A DNA stretch of 64,000 bases, from positions 103,947 through 167,946 of the forward strand of contig NZ_LRUJ01000008.1 in assembly GCF_001548475.1 (NCBI RefSeq), read 5' to 3'. Origin of the DNA: Bordetella hinzii LMG 13501 (lineage in GTDB: Bacteria; Pseudomonadota; Gammaproteobacteria; Burkholderiales; Burkholderiaceae_B). The number at the start of each line of letters is the position of its first letter. The first letter of the stretch is position 1. A program made the position numbers and the translations under genes. Shown here one piece after another: positions 10,832 through 22,219 of the stretch. Under the pieces are notes generated by a model, which worked only from the letters and a program-made list of their open reading frames with translations, did no database searches and was not told the DNA's origin.

Positions 10832-10897
10832 CGGTGAAACAGGGGGCGCGGCCGCCAAAACCGCAGTTTACCGAAAAGCGGGAAAAGGGCGCGCCGG

Positions 10898-10929
10898 GCC
10901 GGGTCCTGGCGCGGACGCCAGGACCCGGC
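10898..10929 (-). terminator. Strong hairpin ending the 21266-10982 operon
   Basis: A perfect 14-bp inverted repeat, GCCGGGTCCTGGCG (10898-10911) and its complement (10916-10929), has a 4-nt loop. It sits 53 nt beyond the last CMD gene in the leftward direction. After the stem the minus strand runs into a CCCTTTTCCC tract rather than a pure T-run, so it may act as a rho-assisted terminator or an RNA 3'-end stabiliser. Confidence 0.7.
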
Positions 10930-10981
10930 GGCCGGCCCTTATGGCTGGCCATGCCTGCCGGCGTCTGGCGCCCGGCCGATG

Positions 10982-11569
10982 TCAAGCCTGCGGGAACACC
11001 GGTTCGCCCAGGTTGAGCATGAGCCGATTGGCCCAGGCGAAGATGGCGTCGGCGTGGACCAGGTCCAGGATCTCGCCTTCGGACAGGCCGACGTCCTTGA
11101 GCGCCTGGATATCGGCCGCGTCCAGGGCGGCGGGATGCTCGGTGATCTTGACCGAGAAGGCGGCGATGGCGCGCTCGCGTTCGGTGGTGCCGGCGCTGCG
11201 CGGATCCTCGAAGACTTCGGCGATGACGTCATTGCGCTTGGCCAGCTGCTCGAAGCGTTGCGCATGGACGGAGGCGCAGTACACGCAGCCATTGACGCGC
11301 GAGACCACGGTGGCGCCCAGTTCGCGTTCGGCGCGCGACAGGCCGCCGGGGGCGTACATGATGGCATTGAACGCCGTGGAGCGCTGGCGCAGGATCTCCG
11401 GCTGGTGGATCAGGAAGAGATAGTAGTCGGAGGTCTTGGCCTTGGGATGGCTTTCTTCCAGCACCGCGATCTGTTCGGGGCTGGCTTGCTCGACCTTCAC
11501 GGTGTCGAGCCAGGCCTTCCACTCCAGGGTCTCATTGGTGAAGCCATGGGCTTTGATGGGCGTCGTCAT
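10982..11569 (-). CDS. Alkylhydroperoxidase-like (CMD domain) protein, Avi_7169-type
   Basis: 195 aa carboxymuconolactone-decarboxylase/AhpD-like protein. The redox motif is NGCVYCASVHAQRF, a CxxC with the downstream His of AhpD-type peroxidases. Upstream is a helical YYLFLIHQPEILRQRS region typical of peroxidase-related CMD proteins. From memory the pairing with the next gene matches the TIGRFAM pair perox_Avi_7169 / CMD_Avi_7170, which co-occurs with a peptide-type ABC transporter. Expected to protect against or reduce peroxides, but the substrate is unknown. Last gene of a ten-gene operon; its ATG overlaps the preceding stop by 4 nt. Confidence 0.82.
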   Translation of the reverse strand: MTTPIKAHGFTNETLEWKAWLDTVKVEQASPEQIAVLEESHPKAKTSDYYLFLIHQPEILRQRSTAFNAIMYAPGGLSRAERELGATVVSRVNGCVYCASVHAQRFEQLAKRNDVIAEVFEDPRSAGTTERERAIAAFSVKITEHPAALDAADIQALKDVGLSEGEILDLVHADAIFAWANRLMLNLGEPVFPQA

Positions 11570-12066
11570 GCGGCTTGCTCCAGCGATTTCATGGCCTTCA
11601 GGCCGGCCACCAGGCGCACCTGGTACGACAGGAAGGCGATCAATTGGGACAGCGCGACCACGGCGGGCGTGGACAGGCCGGCGGCCGGCAGCGTCTTGAG
11701 CGCGGCCTCGTCGCCTTCGACGGGCTTTTCGATCAGCTTGCGCGTGAATTCGAGGATGGCGGCCAGGCGCGGCGTGCCGGCCGGCCGGCCTTCGCGGACC
11801 GTGTCGAGCAGGGCCGGGTCGGCGCCTTCGGCCTGCAGGCGTTCAAGATAATAGGCGGCCAGCTCGGGCGCCGGCGTCAGGCGGCAGGCGTACACCGCCA
11901 CGGCCAGGCGCTCGACCAGGGGCAGGCCGGGCAGGTCGGGATCGAACAGGGCCTGCAGGCTGCCCTGGGTGGCGGCCACGACTTTCCCGCGCTGGTGGCG
12001 CACCGCGTGCAGGGCGTCGCCGTCGGCCAGGCCGACCAGTTGGTCTATCAGGTCTTGGGTAGGCAT
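11566..12066 (-). CDS. CMD domain protein, Avi_7170-type
   Basis: 166 aa relative of carboxymuconolactone-decarboxylase/AhpD proteins, but without the CxxC redox pair of its neighbour: the region matching the active helix reads LAVAVYACRLTPAPELAAYYLE. It is probably a partner or regulator of the neighbouring peroxidase-like protein rather than an enzyme by itself; that is inference. It overlaps the upstream gene by 1 nt (TGATG) and the downstream one by 4 nt, so stoichiometric translation is likely. Confidence 0.78.
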   Translation of the reverse strand: MPTQDLIDQLVGLADGDALHAVRHQRGKVVAATQGSLQALFDPDLPGLPLVERLAVAVYACRLTPAPELAAYYLERLQAEGADPALLDTVREGRPAGTPRLAAILEFTRKLIEKPVEGDEAALKTLPAAGLSTPAVVALSQLIAFLSYQVRLVAGLKAMKSLEQAA

Positions 12067-13370
12067 CAGGCATCTCCTTGGGCTCGCGCGGCCACGGCAT
12101 CATGCAGGAATTGAAGAACACCCGCCCAGGAGGCCTCGTCGGCCCGGGCGTTGTCGCGGGGATTGCCGCCGCTGGTGCTGATCTTGCCCGAGACGGGATG
12201 GGCATAGACCATCTGCGTGGTCGGCACATAGGGGAAGACGATGAGGTGGCCGCCATCCTGGAAGTCCAGCCAGCGCACATCGTGGGGGTGGCCGACCTCG
12301 GCCAGCTTGTCGCGCACCATGCGCGAGTACAGCGAAGACGGCCAGGAGCCGTCGTCGGTGGCCGACAGCAGCATGACCGGGCCCTGGATGCGCTCGACCG
12401 GGATGCGGGCGCGGGCGACGGCCTCGGGGTCCTGCAAGGCGGTGAGAATGGCGCGCTCGTGGCGATGCGGCGCGGGGCCTTCGTCGAAGGGCTGCCAGCT
12501 GGCCGTGCGATTGTTCTCCCAGACATGCGGCAGCGGCTTGCCGCCCAGCAGCCAGGTCGGGCCTTCGCGGCCGACCTGCGGATCGGCGGCATTCTGCCCG
12601 CTGTGCACCACGGCGCCGGGCACATAGGCCACCACGGCCGAGACCTCGCCGGGGAAGGTTGCGCCCAGCAGGAGCACCAGTTCACCGCCGCGCGACTGGC
12701 CGCTGATGGCGACGAAGTCGTGCGCCGGCCTGACCTCGCGGCGCAGCCATTGCAGACCGCGCTGGAAGTATTCCAGCGGCGTGTTCGAAATGTAGTCGGA
12801 CAGCCCGGGCGCCTTGAAATAGCCCAGCGCGAAGGCGGCGTAGCCGTGCGAGGCATAGAGGGCGGCGCGGGGTTCGTTGATGCCGCCACCCGAGCCGTTC
12901 AGGATCATCACGGCCGGATGCGGGCCCGGGCCGGCAGGCAGATAGAGCGTGCCCACCAGACCGTCTTCGCGGACCTCGCGCCGCGTCACGCCGGGGCCGG
13001 CCAGGCGCTGCACGAAACGGCCCGAAGCGCGGGCCGCTTCGCTGACGGCCTCGACCTCGGTGACCAGGGCTTCGGTGACGGGCTGGTTGAAGGTTTCGCG
13101 GCGGCCGGCCTCATCCGGCACCTGCGACCAGACCAGGCCCATGGGCGACAGACCTTCGTAGCTGCCGCCCGTGGCGGCGTCGCGGGCCGGGTCCACCGTG
13201 CCCTGGGCGTCGGCCACGAAACGGGCCTCGGCGCGCCACGTCACGCCGGCGCGCGAGGTCGCCGTCGACAGCCGGACTTCGGCGCCGGGCCTGGCGCCGC
13301 GCACGACGATGCGGCGCGGCACATCGATGAGCGCGTCGGCCGGCTCGAGGGTGAGAGTCAGCGCGGACAT
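12066..13370 (-). CDS. Acyl-CoA thioesterase / bile-acid-CoA acyltransferase-like hydrolase
   Basis: 434 aa. An N-terminal beta-sandwich of the Bile_Hydr_Trans kind (residues about 10-140) is followed by an alpha/beta hydrolase BAAT_C domain. The nucleophile is Ser226 in SGQSRGGE; bacterial members commonly use Ser where the mammalian acyltransferase has Cys. The acid is in LLSATDDGSWPS and the base in FQDGGHLIVFP. Likely hydrolyses an acyl thioester or transfers an acyl group. Its place between the binding protein and the CMD pair suggests it processes what the ABC importer brings in. 1-nt overlaps on both sides. Confidence 0.82.
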   Translation of the reverse strand: MSALTLTLEPADALIDVPRRIVVRGARPGAEVRLSTATSRAGVTWRAEARFVADAQGTVDPARDAATGGSYEGLSPMGLVWSQVPDEAGRRETFNQPVTEALVTEVEAVSEAARASGRFVQRLAGPGVTRREVREDGLVGTLYLPAGPGPHPAVMILNGSGGGINEPRAALYASHGYAAFALGYFKAPGLSDYISNTPLEYFQRGLQWLRREVRPAHDFVAISGQSRGGELVLLLGATFPGEVSAVVAYVPGAVVHSGQNAADPQVGREGPTWLLGGKPLPHVWENNRTASWQPFDEGPAPHRHERAILTALQDPEAVARARIPVERIQGPVMLLSATDDGSWPSSLYSRMVRDKLAEVGHPHDVRWLDFQDGGHLIVFPYVPTTQMVYAHPVSGKISTSGGNPRDNARADEASWAGVLQFLHDAVAARAQGDA

Positions 13371-14938
13371 TATTTGGCGTCCTTGCTGACCATCTGCGCG
13401 GCGGTGCGGTCGCTGGTCATGGGTTCGACCTTCAGGCCTTTGCGCGCGGCCCAGATGTTCTTGTAATGGTAGAGCGGGATGATGCCCACGTCGTCGCTGA
13501 CCATCCTGGCCGAGTCGCGCAGGATGGCTTCACGCTTGGCCACGTCGAATTCCGAGGTCGAGGCATCCAGGGCCGCGTCCACCTTGGGGTTGCTGTAATG
13601 CCCCCAGTTGGAGGCGCCCAAGCCCTTCTGCGGCGACACGGTCGCCAGGATATTGACCAAGGCGTAGCTGGCTTCGCCGGTGCCGTTGCCCCAGGCCAGC
13701 ATGCTCACCGCGTATTCGTTCTTGTTGGCGCGGCCCGAGTAGACCGCCCATGGCACGACCTCGACCTGGGTCTTGATGCCGATCCGCGTCCAGAACTGGG
13801 CCACCGCCTGGGCCGTCTCCGGGCCTTGCGGGTAGCGGTCGTTGGGCACATGCATGGTCAGCTTGAAGCCGTCCGGAAAGCCGGCCTCGGCCAGCAGCTT
13901 CTTGGCCTGGGCGGCGTCGTAGGGGATGTTCTTGATCTCGGGGTTGTAGCCGAAGGTGCCCTTGGGCATCCACTGGTTGGCCTCGGTGGCCGCGTCCTGC
14001 AGGATGCGGTCGGTGATGGCCTGGCGGTTGATCGCCAGGTTCATGGCCCGGCGCACGCGCACGTCCAGCAGCGGATTCTTGTCCAGCGGCTTGCCGGCGT
14101 TGTCCGTGATGAAGGGGTTGGGCGCCGGATTGAAATTGGGCTGCAGCAGCATGACGCGCAGGCCGTCATAGGGGAAGACGGAGATATTGGGCGCTTTCTT
14201 GAGCTTGTCCAGGTCGGATACCGAGACCTTGTCGATCACATCCACATCGCCGGCCAGCAGCGCCGCGGTGCGCGCGGCCGCGTTATTGATGTAGCGGTAA
14301 TTGACCTTGTCCCAGATCTGCTTGCCGCCCCAATAGGCGTCATTGCGCTCCATGACCACGCGGTCGCCCGGCGTATAGGAAACGAATTTGTAGGGACCGG
14401 TGCCGACCATGGCCTTGCCCGAGTTGTAGTCCTCGGTGGTCGACTTTTCGCCCACATGCTTGCTCACCACGTGCACCGAGGCCAGGTTCAGGGGCAGGTC
14501 GGGATTGGGCGCCTTGGTCTTGACCACGAAAGTCAGCGGATCCGGCGCGCTCATGGATTCGATGGTGCGCAGATAGCCGGCATAGGTGGCCACGCTGCCC
14601 GGCACGGCGCGCGCGCGGGTGTAGGAGTAGATCAGGTCGTCGGCCGTGAAGGGCGTGCCGTCCTGCCACTTGACGCCGGGGCGCAGCTTGAATTCCCAGG
14701 TGGTGTTGTCCAGCGGCTTCCAGGACAGTGCCAGGCCGGGCTGCAGCTTGTTCCACTTGTTCTCGACCAGCAGGTCCCAGAAATGCAGGGCCACCGAACG
14801 GTCGCCGGCGTGGTTGTTCAGCTGCGGATCCAGCGAGGACAGCGGGTCGGCGAAGCCGATGGACAGCGTCTCTGCCGAGACGGGGGCGGCGGCGCCCACG
14901 AGGGCGGCGGCCAGGGTGGTGAGGAGCAGTCGTTTCAT
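13370..14938 (-). CDS. ABC transporter substrate-binding protein, family 5 (KPN_01854-like)
   Basis: 522 aa periplasmic binding protein of the Dpp/Opp/nickel type. Signal peptide to about residue 22 (AAPVSAETL), then the family signature SIGFADPLSSLDPQLNNHAGD and repeated segments typical of SBP_bac_5. Its association with two CMD-like genes resembles the cluster I remember around TIGR04028 (KPN_01854 family). The ligand may be a peptide-like or acylated compound, but this cannot be read from sequence. 30 nt separate it from the upstream ATPase gene. Confidence 0.88.
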   Translation of the reverse strand: MKRLLLTTLAAALVGAAAPVSAETLSIGFADPLSSLDPQLNNHAGDRSVALHFWDLLVENKWNKLQPGLALSWKPLDNTTWEFKLRPGVKWQDGTPFTADDLIYSYTRARAVPGSVATYAGYLRTIESMSAPDPLTFVVKTKAPNPDLPLNLASVHVVSKHVGEKSTTEDYNSGKAMVGTGPYKFVSYTPGDRVVMERNDAYWGGKQIWDKVNYRYINNAAARTAALLAGDVDVIDKVSVSDLDKLKKAPNISVFPYDGLRVMLLQPNFNPAPNPFITDNAGKPLDKNPLLDVRVRRAMNLAINRQAITDRILQDAATEANQWMPKGTFGYNPEIKNIPYDAAQAKKLLAEAGFPDGFKLTMHVPNDRYPQGPETAQAVAQFWTRIGIKTQVEVVPWAVYSGRANKNEYAVSMLAWGNGTGEASYALVNILATVSPQKGLGASNWGHYSNPKVDAALDASTSEFDVAKREAILRDSARMVSDDVGIIPLYHYKNIWAARKGLKVEPMTSDRTAAQMVSKDAK

Positions 14939-14968
14939 GGTGCGAAGTCCTGATGAGGTCGTTGAAGG

Positions 14969-16973
<2,005 letters not shown>

Positions 16974-16977
<4 letters not shown>

Positions 16978-17879
16978 CGGTGCGTCCTCGGGTTGAGCAC
17001 ATCGCGCAGGCGGTCGCCCACCAGGTTGATGGCCACAATGGTGACCAGCAGCGCGATGCCGGGATAGAAGCTGATCCAGTATTGGCCCGACAGCATGGTC
17101 TGGTAGCCATTGGCGATCAACAGGCCCAGCGACGGTTCGGTGACCGGCACGCCCAGGCCCAGGAAGCTCAGCGTGGCCTCCAGCGTGATGGCGCGCGCGA
17201 TCTGCAGCGTGCCGATCACGATGAGCGGCGGCAGGCAGTTGGGCAGGATGTGGCGCAACATGATGCGCCAATTGGGGATGTCCAGGCAGCGGGCGGCTTC
17301 GACATATTCGCGCCGCCGCTCGACCAGGGCCTGGCCGCGCGCGGTGCGGGCGTAATAGGCCCACTCCAGGATGACCAGGGTCAGCACCACATTGCCCACG
17401 CCCTTGCCGAGGTAGGCGAGGATCATCATCGCCACCAGGATGGACGGAAAGGACAGGATGAGATCGACCAGCCGCATGATCAGGGTGTCGGTCTTGCCGC
17501 CGGCATACGCGGCCAGCAGGCCCAGCAGCGTGCCGATCAGCGCGGCGATGAGCGCCGAACCCACGCCCACCATGAGGCTGATGCGCAGGCCATACAGGAT
17601 GCCGGAGTACAGGTCGCGGCCCTGGCCGTCCGTGCCTAGCCAATAGGTGTAGCTGCCCATGCCATTGGGCGAGCCGGGCGGCAGGCGCGCGTCCAGCACG
17701 TCCAGCTGCAGCAGGTCATAGGGGTTTTGCGGCGTGATCCAGGGCGCCAGGGCGGCGGCCAGGATGAGCAGCACCGTCGCCGCCAGCCCCAACACCGCCG
17801 TCCGCGAGGCGAAGAACTCGGCCGCGTGGCGGCGCCAGGGGGATTCGCGCTTGAGTGCGGGCGCAAGCGTCTGGCTCAT
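16974..17879 (-). CDS. Oligopeptide-type ABC permease (DppC/OppC)
   Basis: 301 aa inner-membrane subunit with six predicted helices. N-terminal OppC_N segment, then the cytoplasmic EAA loop YVEAARCLDIPNWRIMLRHI that contacts the ATPases. Start ATG 17879 (MSQTLAPALK) overlaps the DppB-like stop by 4 nt. The motif YWLGTDGQGRDLYSGILYG is the classic OppC/DppC N-terminal signature. Confidence 0.93.
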
Positions 17880-18850
17880 TGCGCGCCCTCCAGCCTGACC
17901 CGCGGGTCCAGCACTTTGTACAGAATGTCCACGATGAGATTGAGCATCACGAACAGGCACACCACCACCACCAGATAGGCGACGATGACGGGCCGGTCCA
18001 GGGCGTTGATGCTGTCCAGGATGAGTTTGCCGGCGCCCGGCCAGGAGAAGATGCTCTCGGTGACGACGGCGAAGGCGATGGTCGAGCCTAGCTCCAGGCC
18101 CAGCACCGTGACCAGCGGGATCATGGTGTTGCGCAGGATGTGCATGAGGACCACGCGCATCGGCGACAGGCCCTTGGCGCGCGCGAACTTGACGAAGTCC
18201 TGCGGCATGACTTCGCGCACGCCGGCCCGGGTCAGGCGGATCACCAGCGAGATCTTGAACAGCGACAGATTCAGGGCCGGCAGGATGAGGTGGCGCAGGC
18301 CGTCGGCCGTCAGCCAGGACCATTGCATGCCCAGGACCTGCACGGTCTGGCCGCGGCCGCTGGCCGGCAGCCAGCCCAGCGACACGCTGAAAGCCATGAT
18401 GAGCATCAGGCCCACCCAGAAGGTCGGCAGCGAAAAGCCCACGATGCTGCCTGTCATGATGGCCTTGGACAGCGGGTTCTCCGGAAACAGGCCGGCGAAC
18501 AGCCCCAGCGGCACGCCCAGCACCACGGCCAGCAGCAAGGCGGCGATGGCCAGCTCCAGCGTGGCCGGCAGGCGCTGCAGGATGAGCTGCACGGCCGGGA
18601 TGTTGTAGACAAAGCTGTTGCCCAGATTGCCGTGCAGCGCGCCGTTCAGAAAGCCCAGGTACTGGCGCCACAGGGGCTGGTCCAGGCCGAGCTCGGCGAT
18701 GATGCGGGCGCGGTCGACCTGGTCGACGTCCTGGCCGATCAGGATGTCCACCGGGTTGCCGATGGCGTGCAGGCCGACGAAGACAATGAGCGTCATCAGC
18801 AGCACCACGACCACCGCCTGGGCCAGGCGGCGCAGGAGCCAAAGCGTCAT
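17876..18850 (-). CDS. Oligopeptide-type ABC permease (DppB/OppB)
   Basis: 324 aa inner-membrane subunit beginning MTLWLLRRLAQAVVV, followed by the typical periplasmic loop (LGLDQPLWRQYLGFLNGALHG, split here by length limits) and EAA loop FVKFARAKGLSPMRVVL. ATG at 18850 overlaps the flavoprotein stop by 4 nt, which fixes the start. Forms the pore with the DppC-like protein. Confidence 0.92.
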   Translation of the reverse strand: MTLWLLRRLAQAVVVVLLMTLIVFVGLHAIGNPVDILIGQDVDQVDRARIIAELGLDQPLWRQYLGFLNGALHGNLGNSFVYNIPAVQLILQRLPATLELAIAALLLAVVLGVPLGLFAGLFPENPLSKAIMTGSIVGFSLPTFWVGLMLIMAFSVSLGWLPASGRGQTVQVLGMQWSWLTADGLRHLILPALNLSLFKISLVIRLTRAGVREVMPQDFVKFARAKGLSPMRVVLMHILRNTMIPLVTVLGLELGSTIAFAVVTESIFSWPGAGKLILDSINALDRPVIVAYLVVVVCLFVMLNLIVDILYKVLDPRVRLEGAQ

Positions 18851-20304
18851 GAGCGGGCTCCCGGCGGCGGGGCCACGGTCCATTCGTCGCCGAAGACCTC
18901 GGGTTCGGCATAGGCCTGCATGTTGGCGAAATGCTGCTCCACATCCTCGGCGTAGAACTGGCCGGCGATGCCCTGGGCCAGGCGGCGCGCACCGTCGCTG
19001 ACCGCCGGGATGTCGCCCGACACGCTGCCGTGCGACAGGGCGGCCGGATAGCAGAAGCAATGCACGCGCGCCAGCCCCGGACAGGCCCCGGGCGTCTTTT
19101 CCTGGAATTCGAAGACCGGGCCCAGGTCGGGCGAGTCATGCAGCTCCTGGTCTTCTTCGCCCGGCGCGGGCCGGTAGCGGTCACCCCAGAGACGGATATG
19201 CGGCGCGATGGCGGCGAATTCCGGGCGGGCCTGCCAGTCCAGCTTGAAACCGGTGGAGAAGATCACGAAATCCGCGGCGAAAACGCCCTTGGGCGTGGCC
19301 AGGCGGATCTCCCGGTCATCGGCCTGCACGTCCAGGATGGGGCAGCCCAGGTTGAAGCGCGCATTGGGGTGGCGCGAGACGCGCAGTGTGCTGCCGCGCG
19401 GCGGCGGCACCTGTTGGCTGTTGATGTAGTGGCGGAAGCGCCACTTCCAGTCTTCGGGCAGTGTCAGGTGGCCATGGGTCAGGCCCGGGTTGCCGGCGCC
19501 CTTGCCCTTGTTCACGCGAGGAATGTCGTCGCGGCGGATAAGCAGGTCCACGCTGGCCGCGCCGGCTTCGAGCGCGGTGGCCGCGCTGTCCATGGCCGAG
19601 GCGCCGGCGCCGATCACAGCCACCCGCTTGCCCGCCAGGCGGCTGTAATCCATTTCATCGGAAGAATGCGCCCAGCGCGCGCGAGGCAGGCGCAGCGCGA
19701 AAGCGGGCACCGACGGGCCGCCCAGGCCGTCGCGGCCGGTGGCCAGCACGACATGGCGCGCCAGCAGGGTTTGCGCGCCGGCCGGCGTGCGCACGGCCAG
19801 CTCGACCACACCGTCGGCGCGCGGCAGCACGGCCGTGACGCGATGGTCGTTGCGCACGTCCAGCGCCAGCACGCGGCGGTACCAGCGCAGATAGTCCATC
19901 CATTGCAGGCGCGGAATCTTGTCCAGCGCTTCCCAGGCCGTCAGGCCGAACTGGGCTTCGAACCAGGCGCGGAAGGTCAGCGCCGGCAGGCCCAGCGCCG
20001 GACCGGTCAGCTGCTTGGGCGAGCGCAGGGTCTCCATGCGGGCGGTCGTGGCCCAGGGGCCTTCGAAGCCCTCGGGCGAGCGGTCCAGGCAGAAGGCGCG
20101 CACGCCCAGCTGCTTGAGCGCGGCACAGGCGGCCAGGCCGGCCATGCCAGCGCCGATGATGGCCACGTCCTGCACGGCCTGGCCGCCGGACTCGCGGACC
20201 GGCACCCAGGGACGGGCCGGCAGGTCCAGCCAGGCCAGGTCCTGGCGCAGGCGCGCCTCCAGCTCGGTCAGGCCCAGGGGAGGATGGGCAAGGGGAAAAC
20301 TCAT
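18847..20304 (-). CDS. FAD/NAD(P)-dependent monooxygenase-like flavoprotein
   Basis: 485 aa two-dinucleotide-domain flavoprotein. FAD-binding Rossmann motif IIGAGMAGLAA at about residue 50 and NAD(P) motif VIGAGASAMDS near residue 230; ATG-like connectors VVLATGRDG and FVIFSTGFKLD. It resembles class B flavin monooxygenases and ornithine-hydroxylase-like enzymes, but I do not see a strict FxGxxxHxxxW Baeyer-Villiger motif. Likely oxidises the compound imported by the ABC system. Overlaps lysR and dppB-like genes by 4 nt each. Confidence 0.82.
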   Translation of the reverse strand: MSFPLAHPPLGLTELEARLRQDLAWLDLPARPWVPVRESGGQAVQDVAIIGAGMAGLAACAALKQLGVRAFCLDRSPEGFEGPWATTARMETLRSPKQLTGPALGLPALTFRAWFEAQFGLTAWEALDKIPRLQWMDYLRWYRRVLALDVRNDHRVTAVLPRADGVVELAVRTPAGAQTLLARHVVLATGRDGLGGPSVPAFALRLPRARWAHSSDEMDYSRLAGKRVAVIGAGASAMDSAATALEAGAASVDLLIRRDDIPRVNKGKGAGNPGLTHGHLTLPEDWKWRFRHYINSQQVPPPRGSTLRVSRHPNARFNLGCPILDVQADDREIRLATPKGVFAADFVIFSTGFKLDWQARPEFAAIAPHIRLWGDRYRPAPGEEDQELHDSPDLGPVFEFQEKTPGACPGLARVHCFCYPAALSHGSVSGDIPAVSDGARRLAQGIAGQFYAEDVEQHFANMQAYAEPEVFGDEWTVAPPPGARS

Positions 20305-21266
20305 ATCGGGTCCGTCGAAAAATCGTCTTTGCCGTGGATACTGTCCAGCAGGCTGGCATGCGCGTTGGCCTCATGGCGCACAAAGCCGGGCAGCAGCGCG
20401 GCGGCCGTCTCGGCCAGCACATCCGTCATGGCGACCACGGCCGGGGCGATGGGCGTGGCCTGCGGGGTCACCACCCCGAAGAAAAATGGAATGTCCTGGT
20501 CGATGGGGCGTATGGCCACGCCCTGCACGGGCAGGCCCAGCGCCGACACCGGCTCCAGGATGGCCACGCCCAGTCCGGCGCGCACCGCCGCCAGGGCATT
20601 GAGCGAGGAATTGCTTTCGATGAGGCCGGGCGCGGCCTGCGCCAGCGCCTGGTCCAGGCGGCCGCGCAGCCGATAGGGATTGGCCAGCGTGATGAAACGC
20701 CGGCCAGCCAACGCGGCGACCGGCACTGTCGCCTGGCCCGCCAGCGGATCGGCCTCGGGCAGGGCCACCACGCAATTGGCCTGGCCTATCCAATGGACGT
20801 CCAGGCCGCGGTGTTCCAGCGGCAGGCTGGTCAGGCCCAATTGCGCCGAGCCGGTCAGCACGGCATGCAACACCTGCTCGGGCGAGACGCTGCGCACTTG
20901 CAGGGCGCGCACGCCATGGGCGGCTTCGGCGCGCGCGATGGCGTGCGGCAGCAGCCCGGCCGCCAGGGCCGAAGTGGCCGCCAGCCGCAGCGGCTGCTGC
21001 TTGCCTTGGGCGATCTCGCGCGCCCGCGTCCGGATATGGCGCAGGCTGGACAGGGCATGGGCGACATCGTCGTACAGCAGGAAACCCTGCTCGGTGGGCG
21101 TGACACGCGGGCCGCTGCGCAGAAACAGCGCATAGCCGATTTCCGCTTCCAATTCCTGGATGGAACGGGTGATGGACGGCTGGGAGCGGCCCAGCAGGCG
21201 CCCGGCCGCGGTGACGCTGCCGCTGCTCATGACGGCGGCAAAGGCCTCGAGTTGGCGTAATTCCAT
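20301..21266 (-). CDS. LysR-family transcriptional regulator
   Basis: 321 aa. N-terminal winged HTH (MELRQLEAFAAVMSSGSVTAAGRLLGRSQPSITR...) and a LysR substrate-binding domain. Unusually for LysR genes it is the first cistron of the operon it presumably controls rather than divergent, and its stop overlaps the flavoprotein ATG by 4 nt, so it and the whole Dpp/CMD operon share one promoter. Self-regulation through the inverted repeat at 21277-21338 is likely. Effector unknown. Confidence 0.92.
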   Translation of the reverse strand: MELRQLEAFAAVMSSGSVTAAGRLLGRSQPSITRSIQELEAEIGYALFLRSGPRVTPTEQGFLLYDDVAHALSSLRHIRTRAREIAQGKQQPLRLAATSALAAGLLPHAIARAEAAHGVRALQVRSVSPEQVLHAVLTGSAQLGLTSLPLEHRGLDVHWIGQANCVVALPEADPLAGQATVPVAALAGRRFITLANPYRLRGRLDQALAQAAPGLIESNSSLNALAAVRAGLGVAILEPVSALGLPVQGVAIRPIDQDIPFFFGVVTPQATPIAPAVVAMTDVLAETAAALLPGFVRHEANAHASLLDSIHGKDDFSTDPI

Positions 21267-21276
21267 GGGGGTGCTT

Positions 21277-21338
21277 TTATGCTTTAAGTGAATTCTTGCG
21301 TGCTTAGTATGCGCACCACAAATACTTAAAGGGCATAA
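21277..21338. promoter_or_regulatory. Long imperfect inverted repeat upstream of lysR
   Basis: TTATGCTTTAAGT (21277-21289) is mirrored by ACTTAAAGGGCATAA (21324-21338); the arms match except for two extra bases (GG) in the right arm. The AT-rich pair brackets the likely promoter of the LysR-led operon and fits an autoregulatory LysR site. The binding protein is inference. Confidence 0.5.
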
Positions 21339-21342
21339 GCAA

Positions 21343-21370
21343 ATACCCGGGTTCGCGTAAACCCGGGTAT
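21343..21370 (-). terminator. Terminator of the PadR-SIP unit
   Basis: Perfect 11-bp arms ATACCCGGGTT (21343-21353) and AACCCGGGTAT (21360-21370) with a 6-nt loop, 24 nt past the siderophore-interacting gene stop. On the minus strand it is followed by TTGCTTAT, a weak T tail. Confidence 0.72.
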
Positions 21371-21394
21371 CTCGAGGCCTGCGGAGACGGGCGC

Positions 21395-22201
21395 TCAGTC
21401 GTCGTGCGACTCGTGCACGGCCGCCGCGCCGCGCTTCCAGTAGCTGGCGGCTCGGATGCGGCTCTTGTCTATGCCGTGTCGCTCCACCATGGCGATGCGC
21501 ACGGCCTTGGCAACGGCCGACTCCGCCGCCACCCAGACATAGCCTTCGCCGGGCGGCAGGCGCAGCGCGGCGGCGGCCTCGGCCAGACCGGGATCGCCGG
21601 CGTCGCGCGCCAGCCAGCGCACTTCGGCGCGCGCCCGCGAGGGCAGCGCCAGCCGATTGGCGTGCGACGGGATTTCGATGACCACCAGGGCCTGGGCCGT
21701 TTCGGGCAGTTCTTCCAGGCGCCGGGCGATGGCGGGCAGGGCGGTTTCATCGCCGATCAGCACATGCCAGTCAAATGCCAGCGGCACCACGAACGAGCCG
21801 CGCGGCCCGCCGATGCCCAGCACCTGGCCTGGCCGGGCCTGCGCGGCCCAGCTGCCGGCCGGCCCGTCGCCATGCAGCACGAAATCCAGCACCAGTTCGC
21901 GCGCCTCGCGGTCAAAGCGGCGCGGGGTGTAATCGCGGGCGGCCGGCCGCGGCTGGTCCTGGGCAAAGCGCAAGCCATCCGGGCCGATCTCGGGCAGCGC
22001 CAAGGCCAGGCCCGGCTGCGGCGGAAAGAACACCTTGACGTGGTCGTCGAAGGAGGCGGTGACGAAATCATGCAGGTCTTCGCCGGTGAAAGTGATGCGC
22101 GCCAGCAGCCCGCCGGCCAGGGGCTCGACGCGGGCCACCGTGAGCTGGCGCATCTTGAGGGGATGGCGCACGCGCTCCACCCGCAGGGAAGGACTGGTCA
22201 T
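21395..22201 (-). CDS. Siderophore-interacting protein / NADPH-dependent ferric reductase
   Basis: 268 aa cytoplasmic FAD protein of the ViuB/YqjH (NfeF) family, which reduces ferric siderophores to release iron. Seen: FAD-binding RDYTPRRFD (the R-Y-T-R motif) and a C-terminal SIP domain with VWVAAESAVAKAVR and AASYWKRGA. ATG at 22201 is chosen because GGAG lies 5 nt upstream; an in-frame GTG at 22207 is less likely. 18 nt downstream of the PadR-type gene, as in E. coli yqjI-yqjH although there the genes are divergent. Confidence 0.9.
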   Translation of the reverse strand: MTSPSLRVERVRHPLKMRQLTVARVEPLAGGLLARITFTGEDLHDFVTASFDDHVKVFFPPQPGLALALPEIGPDGLRFAQDQPRPAARDYTPRRFDREARELVLDFVLHGDGPAGSWAAQARPGQVLGIGGPRGSFVVPLAFDWHVLIGDETALPAIARRLEELPETAQALVVIEIPSHANRLALPSRARAEVRWLARDAGDPGLAEAAAALRLPPGEGYVWVAAESAVAKAVRIAMVERHGIDKSRIRAASYWKRGAAAVHESHDD

Positions 22202-22219
22202 GGACACTCCATAGGGAAA

